Shown: positions 45,543 to 56,520 of the stretch, piece after piece | How positions within the stretch are numbered: position 1 is the stretch's first letter | Layout of the letters: every line of letters starts with the position of its first letter | Assembly (NCBI GenBank): GCA_910589035.1 | Contig: CAJUSI010000015.1 | Span: 1 to 64,000 of the forward strand | Reading direction: 5' to 3' | DNA length: 64,000 bases | Source of the DNA: an uncultured Acetatifactor sp. | GTDB taxonomy: Bacteria; Bacillota; Clostridia; Lachnospirales; Lachnospiraceae | Program-made: the position numbers and the translations under genes | The notes under the pieces: generated by a model | Seen by the model: only the letters and a program-made list of their open reading frames with translations | Databases searched by the model: none | Told to the model about the DNA's origin: nothing

Positions 45543-46943
45543 TCATTGCATTTCCGCGTTCACCTGCATTGTGATCTGATCCGATAATTCCTGTACCAGC
45601 GCCGTCACGTCGGCGCCGTTCCATATCTTCGAAAATACGCCCTCCAGCTGCATCCAGAAGTTGCCCGTCTCCATCATCTTGGGCAGGGGAATGCTGTCGG
45701 CATATTCCGCCTTAAATACCTGCAGCGCTTCATTGTCCGTATCCGCAACAAGGTTTGCGGCGAGCTTACCTGTCTTCTCATACAGAGAATCCGCGCATTC
45801 GTCTGTCAGATATGCGGCAAAGCGATTGGCGAGCCGGGCATGTTCCGTATAGCCGTTCACCGCCACCACATTGGTAACGGACATGGAGCGGCTCTTCAGC
45901 GTCTCACTCACCTGGGGCATCCGCCCGATACCGTATTCAAAGCCAAGAGTTCCGTTCTCCTTTTCCTGTGCCAGCTTTTCCGCCACATCCGCGGTTGCTA
46001 TGGTAAAGACAATCTTCCCCTGACAGAAATCCGCGATGACCGATTCATAGGTGATGGTATCCGACTCCATGGAGAAGAACTGGTTCAGCGCCTGATAAAC
46101 CTGCAGGCACTGTATGGTTTCCGGATTGTTGATATTGATGATTTCCGGCTTATCCCCCGCATCTCCGCCCACGATCATATAATTGCCCACAAGCCAGTAA
46201 TTGTAAAAAATGTCGGACACATCCCATTTCATGATGCCCTCCACACCGTCCGGCAGTTCAAAGGTGTTGGCTATATTCAGAATATCGTCTATGGTTCCGG
46301 GTACCGCATTGGCAAAGATGCTCTCTGTCAGGCTCTGAAGCTGCGCCTCGTCCACGGGAATCCCGTCATGATTCTCCGGATCCTCCTCCACCTCCCCGGC
46401 ACTCAGCAGCTGGCTCATGGCAGTCTGCGCCGCCCATTCCGCCAGATAGGTCTCATTGTAGACAAATGCGCTGGTCTCAAAGAAAAACGGATACGCCACC
46501 AGCTTGTCCTGATAGGAGACGGCCGAAAGAGCCGCCGCCGGGAAATGCTCCCCGTTGCAGATACCCGCCTCATCCTGAATGGGCGCCGCCAGCCCGGAAA
46601 GATATGCCTTCTCCAGCGAATCGTGGCCGATGAGATATACATCCGGCACCTGCTCGGAATGGACGGAGGCCTGATTCAGTGCCTCCAGATATTCTCTCTC
46701 GGATGCCAGAACGGGAATCACTCTCACATTCTCCCTTTCCCCGAAAGAAACCGCCGCACTATTGATAAAATTCGTCATGCTCTCATCGGAATACCAGAAA
46801 TAAATTGTCTCTTTATGATTAAACCATGCCGAAATCCCCTCCCCGGAGTCGTTTCCGTCCGCCTCCAGAGTACTTCCGTATAAGACGGCGGCAGCCGTAG
46901 CAGCCACGGCGGCCACCGCCAGCAGTCTTTTTTTCAGATACAT
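45543..46943 (-). CDS. Extracellular solute-binding protein (carbohydrate ABC type)
   Basis: 466 residues with an N-terminal hydrophobic sequence (about 5-28) and no clear lipobox, so it is either signal-anchored or cut after the Ala-rich stretch. The body has family-1 sugar-binding features (VPDVYLIGHDSLEKA, GLAAPIQDE, YPFFFETSAFVYN). No permease or ATPase gene is adjacent, so its transporter is elsewhere. AAGGGAGT precedes the ATG. Substrate not predictable. Confidence 0.82.
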   Translation of the reverse strand: MYLKKRLLAVAAVAATAAAVLYGSTLEADGNDSGEGISAWFNHKETIYFWYSDESMTNFINSAAVSFGERENVRVIPVLASEREYLEALNQASVHSEQVPDVYLIGHDSLEKAYLSGLAAPIQDEAGICNGEHFPAAALSAVSYQDKLVAYPFFFETSAFVYNETYLAEWAAQTAMSQLLSAGEVEEDPENHDGIPVDEAQLQSLTESIFANAVPGTIDDILNIANTFELPDGVEGIMKWDVSDIFYNYWLVGNYMIVGGDAGDKPEIININNPETIQCLQVYQALNQFFSMESDTITYESVIADFCQGKIVFTIATADVAEKLAQEKENGTLGFEYGIGRMPQVSETLKSRSMSVTNVVAVNGYTEHARLANRFAAYLTDECADSLYEKTGKLAANLVADTDNEALQVFKAEYADSIPLPKMMETGNFWMQLEGVFSKIWNGADVTALVQELSDQITMQVNAEMQ

Positions 46944-47030
46944 TTCATACTCCCTTGATACAATTCCGTCTCAGACATCCGGCTTCCCCGCCGCGGCACT
47001 CCGCCATCTCAGCGGCATAATACCGCTGCG

Positions 47031-48224
47031 TCACAGCACCGCGATACAGCCGTCCAGAATATCTGCCATCTCGTCGATATTTTCCCTTGAAACGATAAGA
47101 GGCGGCACAAATCGGATGATATTCGGCCCCGCGTTGATCAGTATCAGCCCCTCCTCCAGGGCCCTGGTGATAATATCCCCCACAGGGCGGTCGAATACCA
47201 GCCCCTGCATCAGCCCGGTTCCGCGGCGCTCCACAATACAGTCATACCTGTCCTTCAGTTCATCCAGGCATTTCTCCAGATAGGGCGCCACCTCCCTCAC
47301 ATGTTCCATTATATGATTCTCTTCAAATAAATCAAGCACTTTTTCCACGGCGGTGCAGACCAGAGGGTTTCCTCCATAGGTGGTTCCGTGATCCCCCGCG
47401 GCCAGAGAAGCCGAAGCCACCTTCTCCGTCATCAGGAAAGCGCCCACGGGAACCCCGCAGCCAAGGGCCTTGGCCGTGGTCATGATATCCGGCTTCACCC
47501 CGTAGCGCTGCCATGCAAACATATATCCCGTCCGTCCCATACCGCATTGGATCTCGTCCAGGATCAGCAGGATATCCCTTTCCTGGCAGAGGGCCTTCAC
47601 CCCCTTTAAAAATTCCTCCGAAGCGGGCGTCAGGCCTCCCTCCCCCTGCACCGGCTCCAGGATAACGGCACAGGTCCTGTCCGTAATCTGGTTCCGCACG
47701 CTCTCCAGATCGTTGAAATCGGCAAATCTGATATTGCCTATCATGGGTGCAAAGGCTTCCCTGTATTTGGGATTCCCCGTCACCGACAGGGCGCCGAAGG
47801 TCCTGCCGTGGAAGGAATGATTCATGGCGATGATCTCATGGTCCGTGCGGCCGTCCTTCAGATAAGCATATTTTCGGGCCGCCTTGAGCGCGCCCTCCAC
47901 GGCCTCCGCCCCGGAATTGGTGAAAAATACTCTGTCCATTCCGGAGACTGCCTTCAGCTTCCTGGCCGCATTGACGGCAGGTACATTATAATAGTAGTTG
48001 GAGGTATGGGTGAGCCTGTCAATCTGGGCCTTCAGGGCATCATTGTACTCCTTATTATGATACCCCAGGGCAAACACGGCGATACCTGCCACAAAGTCAA
48101 GATATTTGATTCCCTCGATATCATACAGATAGACGCCCTCCCCTCTGTCCAGGACAATCTGGTATCGGTTGTAGGTGTGAAGGAGATCTCTCTCCGCCTC
48201 CTCAATATACTCCTGCATGTTCAT
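47031..48224 (-). CDS. argD: Acetylornithine aminotransferase
   Basis: 397 residues, class III PLP aminotransferase converting N-acetylglutamate semialdehyde to N-acetylornithine. VFFTNSGAEAVEGALKAARK, the LDEIQCGMGRTG segment with the PLP Asp, and TTAKALGCGVPVG with the Schiff-base Lys are intact. Last of the arginine genes on this strand, about 250 bases downstream of argB. Confidence 0.94.
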   Translation of the reverse strand: MNMQEYIEEAERDLLHTYNRYQIVLDRGEGVYLYDIEGIKYLDFVAGIAVFALGYHNKEYNDALKAQIDRLTHTSNYYYNVPAVNAARKLKAVSGMDRVFFTNSGAEAVEGALKAARKYAYLKDGRTDHEIIAMNHSFHGRTFGALSVTGNPKYREAFAPMIGNIRFADFNDLESVRNQITDRTCAVILEPVQGEGGLTPASEEFLKGVKALCQERDILLILDEIQCGMGRTGYMFAWQRYGVKPDIMTTAKALGCGVPVGAFLMTEKVASASLAAGDHGTTYGGNPLVCTAVEKVLDLFEENHIMEHVREVAPYLEKCLDELKDRYDCIVERRGTGLMQGLVFDRPVGDIITRALEEGLILINAGPNIIRFVPPLIVSRENIDEMADILDGCIAVL

Positions 48225-48474
48225 ATAATGATCCGTTTCCTTTCGTTTCCTTTTCTTTCCCGGCAGGCCGACTGTTGTCCTCAGCCTGGGACAATCCTGT
48301 TATTTTGCGGCTGTTGCGGGCAATATCTTATCCACTGTCCTGATATTTCTTATTCCGGTTTTCAGTCCATCCTCCGCGTCCCTTTCCGGGATCCTGTTTC
48401 TATCCTTCCCCGGCAAGCTGCTTGTTGTCCGCGGCCCGGGACACATTCTCCTGCAGCGGTATAATTCTGACGGT
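48225..48474. repeat. Gap between argB and argD with a diverged long repeat
   Basis: About 250 bases. Segments near 48259-48300 and 48410-48453 resemble each other: CCCCGGCA, then TTGTCC and GGGACA, forming a small palindrome TTGTCC...GGGACAA in each. No gene is seen. Confidence 0.4.
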
Positions 48475-49365
48475 TTACGCCGGCTCCGGCTCCTCATCCG
48501 CCACGATGGCCGTGCCGACGCCCTGCTTGGTGAAAATCTCCAGAAGCAGACAGTGGGGAATCCTTCCGTCCAGGATATGAACCCGGTTCACGCCGTTTCG
48601 GACGGCGGATGTGCAGTTGTTCAGCTTGGGCAGCATACCTCCCCCGATAAAGCCGCCGGAGACCAGCTCGTCCGCCTGGCTGGCCGAGATGCGGGAGATG
48701 AAGCCGCTTTTCTCCTGAAAATTCTTATACAGGCCCTCGATATCCGTCAGGAAAGCCAGCTTCTCCGCCTTCACCGCCCTGGCGATGGCGCAGGCCGCGT
48801 CGTCGGCGTTGATATTGTAGGTCTGGAAATGATCGTCCAGGCCGATGGGTGCTACGATAGGAAGGAAATCTTTCTCCAATAAATCGTACAGCACCTTGGG
48901 GTTCATGCTGGTAATCTCTCCCACGAAGCCGATGTCCCGGCCGTCGGAATACTTCTTCTCCACCTGCAGCAGCCCGCCGTCCTTGCCGCTTACGCCCACG
49001 GCCTTTACCCCCAGCTCCTGCACCATGGTGACCAGGTCCTTGTTCACCTTGTTCAGCACCATCTCGGCGATCTCCATGGTCTCTTCGTCGGTGACCCGCA
49101 GACCGTTCACAAAGGTGGATTCCTTGCCGACCCTGCCAACCCAGCGGCTGATCTCCTTGCCGCCGCCGTGGACGATGATGGGCTTGAAGCCCACCAGCTT
49201 CAGCAGGGTCACGTCCTTAATGACGTTCTTCTGCAATTCCTCATTGCTCATGGCGCTGCCGCCGTATTTTACCACGATGATCTTGCGGTTGAAACGCTGG
49301 ATGTAGGGGAGAGCCTCAATGAGGACTTCCGCTTTCTGAAGTACCTTTTCCATGTCCTTTTCCAT
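48475..49365 (-). CDS. argB: Acetylglutamate kinase
   Basis: 296 residues, amino-acid kinase fold. KIIVVKYGGSAM, VHGGGKEIS and INADDAACAIA are typical. Phosphorylates N-acetylglutamate; often the arginine feedback point in organisms with the acetyl-cycle. GGAAGG lies upstream of the ATG. It lies 64 bases downstream of the GtrII-like gene's stop on this strand. Confidence 0.95.
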   Translation of the reverse strand: MEKDMEKVLQKAEVLIEALPYIQRFNRKIIVVKYGGSAMSNEELQKNVIKDVTLLKLVGFKPIIVHGGGKEISRWVGRVGKESTFVNGLRVTDEETMEIAEMVLNKVNKDLVTMVQELGVKAVGVSGKDGGLLQVEKKYSDGRDIGFVGEITSMNPKVLYDLLEKDFLPIVAPIGLDDHFQTYNINADDAACAIARAVKAEKLAFLTDIEGLYKNFQEKSGFISRISASQADELVSGGFIGGGMLPKLNNCTSAVRNGVNRVHILDGRIPHCLLLEIFTKQGVGTAIVADEEPEPA

Positions 49366-49428
49366 GGGTTACCTTCCTTTCCTGTTAAACATATCAGATA
49401 ATTACAAAATACTGATTGACGCTTTTCT

Positions 49429-51043
<1,615 letters not shown>

Positions 51044-51094
51044 CCGGTCACCCTTGTCAATACATTTTGACATTTTTTCAAAAAAATATCGCTT

Positions 51095-52318
51095 TCAGCT
51101 TCTGTAATCCGCATTGATTTTCACATAGTCATAGCTTAAATCACAGCCCCAGGCAGTGGCCTCCGCCTCTCCCATGTGCATATTCACAAGGACGCATACC
51201 TCCGGCTCCGAGAGGATTTTTGTGGCCTCCTCCTCGCTGTAACCGCAGGCCGTGCCGTTTCCGTAGATATGGATTTCACTGCTTCCGCCCCGAAAATACA
51301 GATCCACATTTTCCGGGTCAAATTGCGCCCCCGAGTACCCAAGCGCACAGAGAATTCTGCCCCAGTTGGCGTCATGGCCGAAGATGGCCGCCTTGGTTAA
51401 GGAGGAACAGATAACGGATTTGGCCAGAATCCGGGCGTCCTCTTTGGAAGCGGCGCCGATTACCTTCGTCTCGAACAGGGCTGTGGCTCCCTCTCCGTCT
51501 CCGGCCATTTTCCGGGCCAGGTATGTGGTGACGAAATGCAGGGCTTCCCGGAAGGTATCGTAGCCCGCTCCCTCCGATGCAATCTCCTCATTTTCCGCCA
51601 GGCCATTGGCCAGGATCAGCAGGGTATCGTTGGTGCTGGTGTCCCCGTCCACGGAAATCATATTGAAGGAGTCCACCACATCCTCCCGCAGTGCCTTTTG
51701 GAGCATCTGCCTGGATATCTTTGCATCCGTGGTGAGGAAGCCCAGCATGGTGCACATATTGGGATGAATCATGCCGGAACCCTTGCACATGCCGCCCAGG
51801 GTGACGGTTTTCCCGCTGATTTCAAAGGTCACGGCGATTTCCTTCGGCACGGTGTCCGTGGTCATAATGGCCCTTGCCGCATCCGCTCCGGCCTCCGGGG
51901 TGTCCGATTTTGCCTGAGCCAGCTTCCCTATGCCCTCCGTAATTCTGTCTAAGGGAAGCTGCATGCCGATGACGCCGGTGGAAGCCACCAGCACGGAGTC
52001 TGCGGGAATACCAAGGCACTCGCCCGCGCATTGCGCTTCCGCCTGGCAGCAGTCCATGCCCTGCCTGCCGGTGCAGGCGTTGGCAATGCCGGAGTTGACC
52101 ACCACCGCCTGGGCATAGGTCGATTCCTCCACGATTTTCTTATCCCAGAGCACCGGGGCCGCCTTTACCACGTTGGTGGTGAAGGTTCCCGCCGCCGCGC
52201 AGGGGACTTCGCTGTAAATCAGGGCCATGTCCTTTCGGTTCTGATATTTGACGGCAGCTTCTATGCCTGCTGCCTGAAATCCTTTTGCCGCGGTTATTCC
52301 GCCTTCGATTTGTTTCAT
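51095..52318 (-). CDS. argJ: Bifunctional ornithine acetyltransferase / N-acetylglutamate synthase
   Basis: 407 residues. Recycles the acetyl group from acetylornithine to glutamate. The autoproteolytic site, with nucleophile Thr, lies in MCTMLGFLTTDA (KGSGMIHPNMCTMLGF block), and SFNMISVDGDTSTND is conserved. AAGGGA precedes the ATG. Next upstream arginine gene on the strand is argC, about 10 kb away. Confidence 0.95.
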   Translation of the reverse strand: MKQIEGGITAAKGFQAAGIEAAVKYQNRKDMALIYSEVPCAAAGTFTTNVVKAAPVLWDKKIVEESTYAQAVVVNSGIANACTGRQGMDCCQAEAQCAGECLGIPADSVLVASTGVIGMQLPLDRITEGIGKLAQAKSDTPEAGADAARAIMTTDTVPKEIAVTFEISGKTVTLGGMCKGSGMIHPNMCTMLGFLTTDAKISRQMLQKALREDVVDSFNMISVDGDTSTNDTLLILANGLAENEEIASEGAGYDTFREALHFVTTYLARKMAGDGEGATALFETKVIGAASKEDARILAKSVICSSLTKAAIFGHDANWGRILCALGYSGAQFDPENVDLYFRGGSSEIHIYGNGTACGYSEEEATKILSEPEVCVLVNMHMGEAEATAWGCDLSYDYVKINADYRS

Positions 52319-52776
52319 TTTTTATCCCTTTCTGTCCGCCTCAAGGGGCGTTATGCTGCCTCTTGTGGTGTATGGTATGTCGTTTTTATAATTTATAGTA
52401 AACGACTTTAGAATCTTTACTTTGAGATGCTATGCCGATTGTCATTGCTGTGATTGCTTTCGGGCAAAGTAAGAATAGCTATGACGTTTACTATGCTTTC
52501 AGCTGTGCGTCTCTTTCTTAAAAGTATCATATTGAGTAATCCACGTTTGAAGGTTTCCTCGACTGCACAGGCTAAAGCCATTATTTTACCAGAAGCAGAG
52601 GATTCCGTTGCCGTGCATTTATTAGTTTCTTCCATATTTATAGTCCCTGAAATTTTTAATGTCCTTTTTTACTTTTGTGAGTTCCGTTTCTTCGGATTCC
52701 TCCGCACCTTCATAAAATATGGGAGCGTCCGGATCAGGTATCGGGTTCATACAATTCTGAACCAAAGGCTTCTTCC
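52319..52776. other. Region upstream of argJ with a possible small gene
   Basis: About 460 bases. Apart from a 72-codon minus-strand frame (52417-52635) nothing is recognised. No terminator or promoter is clear, so how argJ is transcribed when separated from argC is open. Confidence 0.4.
52417..52635 (-). CDS. Possible small protein, unknown
   Basis: 72 codons, basic with a hydrophobic middle (ALACAVEETFKRGLLNMILL). The ribosome binding site is weak (AGGGAC). It could be real or the remnant of a larger gene. No function is proposed. Confidence 0.3.
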   Translation of the reverse strand: MEETNKCTATESSASGKIMALACAVEETFKRGLLNMILLRKRRTAESIVNVIAILTLPESNHSNDNRHSISK

Positions 52777-53358
52777 TCAAATATATCCGGAAACATCCTC
52801 CCGTATCTCTCCTGAAGCCAGGTCTCTGGCGGAGACTTTCCCCGGAAATGACTGATTTCCTCCGTAGGACAGCTCCCAGCGGATGGTATGGGGAATTTTC
52901 TCCGTCACGGGGATTTTTTCTTTCCCGGTGTATACCAGCTCCCTGTCCGCGTCCTGGGTAACGTAAAGCTTCAGTTCTTCCTTTATTCCAGAGACATCCA
53001 GTTGATAGATAAACCCGGATGATACTGCCTGCAGGGGCGGCACATGCGCAAACGCCTCAATATTATGCCTCAGATGCGCTTCCTTTAAGGGGCGGCTCAG
53101 CTCGGAATCTTCCAGCCACCACTCATCGTAGTCTATATTATAGCTGCTGGACAGCAATTCCAGCTTATGCTCCAGGAGTATTTTACGGAAATATGCCCCC
53201 GCATCCCGGAATCTGTCAATGATAAATAAGGAGGAAATACCGATCCAGGGAGACATAAATACCTGGCCTGTCGCTGCCGCTGATATGTATTCTGTTTTGA
53301 TATCTGCCGGCGATGAAAAGTACATGATGTCAGGTATCTGGATATTTTCTTCAAACAT
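52777..53358 (-). CDS. Hypothetical protein, unknown family
   Basis: 193 residues, soluble and mixed alpha/beta, without signal or membrane segments. GAGGAGG lies 9 bases before the ATG, so it is a real gene. Trp- and Tyr-rich segments (YDEWWLEDSEL) and a C-terminal beta-rich part are visible. Two genes upstream of argJ on this strand; nothing in it points to arginine metabolism. Some polymorphic-toxin immunity proteins have this size, but no match is claimed. Confidence 0.55.
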   Translation of the reverse strand: MFEENIQIPDIMYFSSPADIKTEYISAAATGQVFMSPWIGISSLFIIDRFRDAGAYFRKILLEHKLELLSSSYNIDYDEWWLEDSELSRPLKEAHLRHNIEAFAHVPPLQAVSSGFIYQLDVSGIKEELKLYVTQDADRELVYTGKEKIPVTEKIPHTIRWELSYGGNQSFPGKVSARDLASGEIREDVSGYI

Positions 53359-53571
53359 TTGTCTCTTCCTCCTCTGTTTTCCCCGGCACCGTCAAGTGGA
53401 AACCGGAATTTTGCCTGCGCGTTCGAAATTCCGTCATCAATCATCCGGTTTTTTCGGCATGCGCATAATTTCGTTGCTAACCGCCTGCCCCGGCCAAACC
53501 GGAACCTGAAATAGGCTTCCCCGGTGCAGGCGTTCAAGCACCGCAGGGGTGTTTGCATTCCCTTATCTGTC

Positions 53572-54036
53572 TCACCGGTTAAACGCCGTGATATTCGCCT
53601 CGTTCAGGGTGAAGTCGTAGTAATTCAGGTCTTCCCGCCTGGTCCAGCCGATGCACTTCCAGAAAGCGTTTCCGATGTCGTTGGCGGTAAAGGCGATGAG
53701 ACTGACCTTGTTCACCTGCTCCGCCTTCAGGGCGTTCATGCAGTGGACTACCATGGCTTTGCCGATGCCCTGTCTGCGCCAGTCCTCCCGGACGCACACA
53801 TGGTACAGGCATCCCCGCCTGCCGTCATGGCCGCAGAGGATGCCGCCCACAATAGCGCCCTCCCCGTCCACCGCCACTGCGCTGGTGGTGGGATTTCGTC
53901 TGAGAAAGCGCTCCACGCCCTCTCTGGAGTCGTCGATGCTGCGCATGCCGAAACCGCGGATGGTTTTCCACAGGGCATAGAGGCCCTGGTAATCTTCTAT
54001 GGTCATGGTTCTGACTGTAAATGTCCCGTCGCTCAT
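53572..54036 (-). CDS. GNAT family N-acetyltransferase
   Basis: 154 residues with the GNAT core: motif A VREDWRRQGIGKAMV (acetyl-CoA pyrophosphate loop R/Q-x-x-G-x-G/A) and a C-terminal beta strand region (FWKCIGWTRREDL). Upstream is a purine-rich repeat tract that leaves only AGGAT as a weak binding site. It lies near the arg genes, but short GNATs acetylate many substrates, so a role as N-acetylglutamate synthase is not supported. Confidence 0.85.
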   Translation of the reverse strand: MSDGTFTVRTMTIEDYQGLYALWKTIRGFGMRSIDDSREGVERFLRRNPTTSAVAVDGEGAIVGGILCGHDGRRGCLYHVCVREDWRRQGIGKAMVVHCMNALKAEQVNKVSLIAFTANDIGNAFWKCIGWTRREDLNYYDFTLNEANITAFNR

Positions 54037-54172
54037 ATTTTTATCCTGTCTCTTCTTTATTCTATCTCTTTTTATCTTGTATCTTTTTATCTTGTCTCTT
54101 TTTTCTTGACTCTTTTTTCTTGACTCTTTTTATCTTGTCTCTTTTTTTCTTGACTCTTTTTTGTCTTGTTAC
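54037..54172. repeat. Purine-rich (minus strand) 14-16 bp tandem repeat before the GNAT gene
   Basis: About eight diverged copies of CTTTTTATCTTGTCT or CTTTTTTCTTGACT (plus strand). The tract covers the whole gap between the GNAT start and the end of the DUF4375-like gene, so it forms the leader of the GNAT gene. Confidence 0.85.
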
Positions 54173-54666
54173 AGTGCCTCTATTTTTCTGTCTACAAAGT
54201 CAAACAACAACTTCCATATGTCAAAATCCGTTTTCAGATATAAATTTCCTGCCAACTCATTGATTCTCTCAACTATATCCTCTTTTAATTCATGATCCTC
54301 ATTAAAAGAAGTAATCTCGTATTCCTGATGACTACTATCCAGAAGCTCTCCCCTCATGATATCCGGCGGACACAATGTGCATATTTCTTCAAGAATATTT
54401 GCATCATTATCATCGCCAATTTCCCGGAATGCCTGGATAATTTGGGGTGCATAGTGTCCAATAGAATTCTCGAGAAATGTAAATATTCCCTCCATAGTCA
54501 CCTCTGTGTCAAACGCAATGATAAAATAGGCAACCTGAATGAAATCCACCCAACTCGGCCACTGTTCCACTTTACAACAATTCCACATCTCTAAAGAAAG
54601 CTTTTCACAAAGCTTCTCGCCAGTGTACTGTTTGAAATCTATTTCGTTTCCATCTATCCATTGCAT
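54169..54666 (-). CDS. DUF4375/DMP19-like protein
   Basis: About 165 residues. The core resembles DUF4375/DMP19 proteins: an acidic helical part with VAYFIIAFDTEVTMEGIFTF, ENSIGHYAPQII and FREIGDDNDANILEE. DMP19 family members act as DNA mimics or possible immunity proteins. The ATG at 54666 has GGAGG eight bases upstream, which decides against 54681. It is acidic overall. Confidence 0.6.
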   Translation of the reverse strand: MQWIDGNEIDFKQYTGEKLCEKLSLEMWNCCKVEQWPSWVDFIQVAYFIIAFDTEVTMEGIFTFLENSIGHYAPQIIQAFREIGDDNDANILEEICTLCPPDIMRGELLDSSHQEYEITSFNEDHELKEDIVERINELAGNLYLKTDFDIWKLLFDFVDRKIEAL

Positions 54667-54889
54667 CAGCCTGTCCTCCATAAATTTCAGTTCACATATT
54701 TGAGTTCAAAATCTTCTGCCATTTACAGAGTATATTTATCTGTCATTTTCCAATGAGTGCACAATTCTGAAAAGAGAGTTATGAGCCCGTCGGTTCTCTG
54801 CTTTTCTTTTCCTTTTATAGAAAGCTTTACCAGTATACAACTTTTCTTATAAAAGGGCAACGGTATTTTGAGACACTTTTATTCGACTT

Positions 54890-55387
54890 TTATTCGTTTG
54901 CCGCGGCGATTGCCGTACGCACCAGCTGCCAGGCGATGCTGCCTTCGCGCAGGAGTCCCAGAGCGTCTTCGTATTTCGCCCAGACTGCGGAGTCCACCTC
55001 CCCGGACAGCCGGAAATCGGCCTTTTTCACCGTGGCTTTGTAGCCCAGCATGAGCATGCCTTTTTTCTCATAGGGGTAGCTTTTTATGTATTCCAGTTTT
55101 AACACGTCCTGGCCGATTTCCTCTTTGATCTCTCTGGCGGCGGCCTCCTCCGCGGATTCCCCGGGCTTCATGATGCCGGCTACGCAGACATGGTTTGTGT
55201 CTGACACGTAGCCCTGGCGGATCAGGGCCACTTCGCGGTACTCATTTACCACTGCGCAGATGACGGACGTGGTGAACATGTCCCACAGAGGGACGCTGCA
55301 GCTCTCGCAGAAGGGAATCAGTCCTTCGTCTCCGATTTCTTTTTGGATGAGTTTGCTCCCGCAGTGGGGGCAGTATGTAAAATGCAT
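54890..55387 (-). CDS. NUDIX hydrolase with N-terminal zinc ribbon (NudC-like)
   Basis: 165 residues. A zinc ribbon with CPHCG and CESC (residues about 6-31) precedes a Nudix domain whose box GIMKPGESAEEAAAREIKEEIG is shown in part as EAAAREIKEEIG (about 91-104). NADH pyrophosphatases and RNA decapping enzymes of the NudC class share this build. AGGAGG lies 7 bases before the ATG. Substrate not determined by sequence. Confidence 0.85.
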   Translation of the reverse strand: MHFTYCPHCGSKLIQKEIGDEGLIPFCESCSVPLWDMFTTSVICAVVNEYREVALIRQGYVSDTNHVCVAGIMKPGESAEEAAAREIKEEIGQDVLKLEYIKSYPYEKKGMLMLGYKATVKKADFRLSGEVDSAVWAKYEDALGLLREGSIAWQLVRTAIAAANE

Positions 55388-55427
55388 TCTTGTGTCCTCC
55401 TGTGTAGGCTTTGCCGGTGGGAAGGTG

Positions 55428-55802
55428 TTATTTCCTCAAAGTCCATTGGTCATCGATTTTTACAAAAGTCATGTCAAAGTCTGTATTCACGTAAATTCCA
55501 ACGTATCCGACGACAATTTTTTCCGGGGCGATTTCCACCCAGGAAGGCTCAAACTGAAAGCTTCTGACGCCGAGCCGGGGATGTTTTTCATATTCCTGTC
55601 TGCTGTCATTCTGGGCCAGGTTGTCAAGTGTATTAAAGTTTTCAAGAAGGCGAATCAGGTTTTCTTTGGATACGGTGTCTGCATTGTAGAATTCCATTCC
55701 TGTTTCGGTGTCCACAATGGTGTCTGGTACGAGCGGTTCCTTTTTTATCTGTTCGATGAGATCTGAAAAATCAAACCGATTCAGCGGAAAATCTTTATTC
55801 AT
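55428..55802 (-). CDS. Small conserved-looking protein, unknown
   Basis: 124 residues, soluble. Ends with a beta-rich GIYVNTDFDMTFVKIDDQW segment. Its ATG overlaps the stop of the 4Fe-4S protein gene by four bases, so they are co-translated. No family is recognised; the size and the acidic N-terminal half resemble small immunity-type proteins, without proof. Confidence 0.6.
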   Translation of the reverse strand: MNKDFPLNRFDFSDLIEQIKKEPLVPDTIVDTETGMEFYNADTVSKENLIRLLENFNTLDNLAQNDSRQEYEKHPRLGVRSFQFEPSWVEIAPEKIVVGYVGIYVNTDFDMTFVKIDDQWTLRK

Positions 55803-56515
55803 AGTGTACTTTCCTTTCCTGATGCGGGCGCGTCCGTGAGGGAATTGCGGCTTCCCAGGTTATATGGGCAGATGTCCCTGCATTTGTGGCAGGAAATTCT
55901 CCAGTTCTTCGTCTCCTGGTCGTCCCCGAATGCATAATCCCAACATTTCTGCTGGTCCAGCTGCGGAGCGTCCAGAGCATGCACCGGGCAGATTTCCACG
56001 CATCTGTTGCAGCCGTCGCAGAGGCTGTCCTGCAGATTGTCCGGCTCCAGTTCCCGGATGCACAGGACTGCTCCAAGCCAGACCATGCTCCCGAATTCCG
56101 GGGTGATCAGCAGGGAATGTCTGCCGATGGTTCCCAGGCCTGCGGCCTGGGCGGCGTGTTTCAGGGAAACCACGGAGCGCCAGCGCCCGGTATTTTCATC
56201 CCACTGGCTCTCGTTGGTGGGAATGGGGACGCATACCGCCCCGCGCTTCTCCATCTCTATGCAGAAGTCCAGGGCTATGGCGTCCATCTTCGATGTGATG
56301 GAATTGCGCACTCTTGTATACGGCACATGGGACGTGCATTGCAGGGTCCCTGTCGGGAACCTGCAGCCAAAGGAGATCACGGATCTGCACTGGGGGAGGA
56401 CATCCCGGGGATGGTATCCTTTGGGCGCGTCCTCAAATCTGTCCAAACCGGCAATTCCGCACAGATCCGCTCCCAGGGAGAACATGATTTCCTTTACTTC
56501 TTTACTGTTTATCAT
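55799..56515 (-). CDS. 4Fe-4S protein, epoxyqueuosine-reductase (QueG)-like
   Basis: 238 residues. Two 4Fe-4S cysteine clusters lie in CDGCNRCVEICP (about 180-191) and CHKCRDICPY (about 213-222), after an N-terminal region like that of reductases of the QueG/reductive dehalogenase group (GTIGRHSLLITPEFGSMVW). It is shorter than QueG, lacking the C-terminal HEAT-like part, so the substrate is not certain. The stop of the upstream radical SAM gene is 5 bases before its ATG. Confidence 0.8.
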   Translation of the reverse strand: MINSKEVKEIMFSLGADLCGIAGLDRFEDAPKGYHPRDVLPQCRSVISFGCRFPTGTLQCTSHVPYTRVRNSITSKMDAIALDFCIEMEKRGAVCVPIPTNESQWDENTGRWRSVVSLKHAAQAAGLGTIGRHSLLITPEFGSMVWLGAVLCIRELEPDNLQDSLCDGCNRCVEICPVHALDAPQLDQQKCWDYAFGDDQETKNWRISCHKCRDICPYNLGSRNSLTDAPASGKESTL

Positions 56516-56520
56516 AGTAT

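Noticed and set aside
53572..54036. GNAT protein as ArgA (N-acetylglutamate synthase)
   Set aside because: Proximity to arg genes is suggestive, but argJ already supplies acetylglutamate and no ArgA-specific domain is present.
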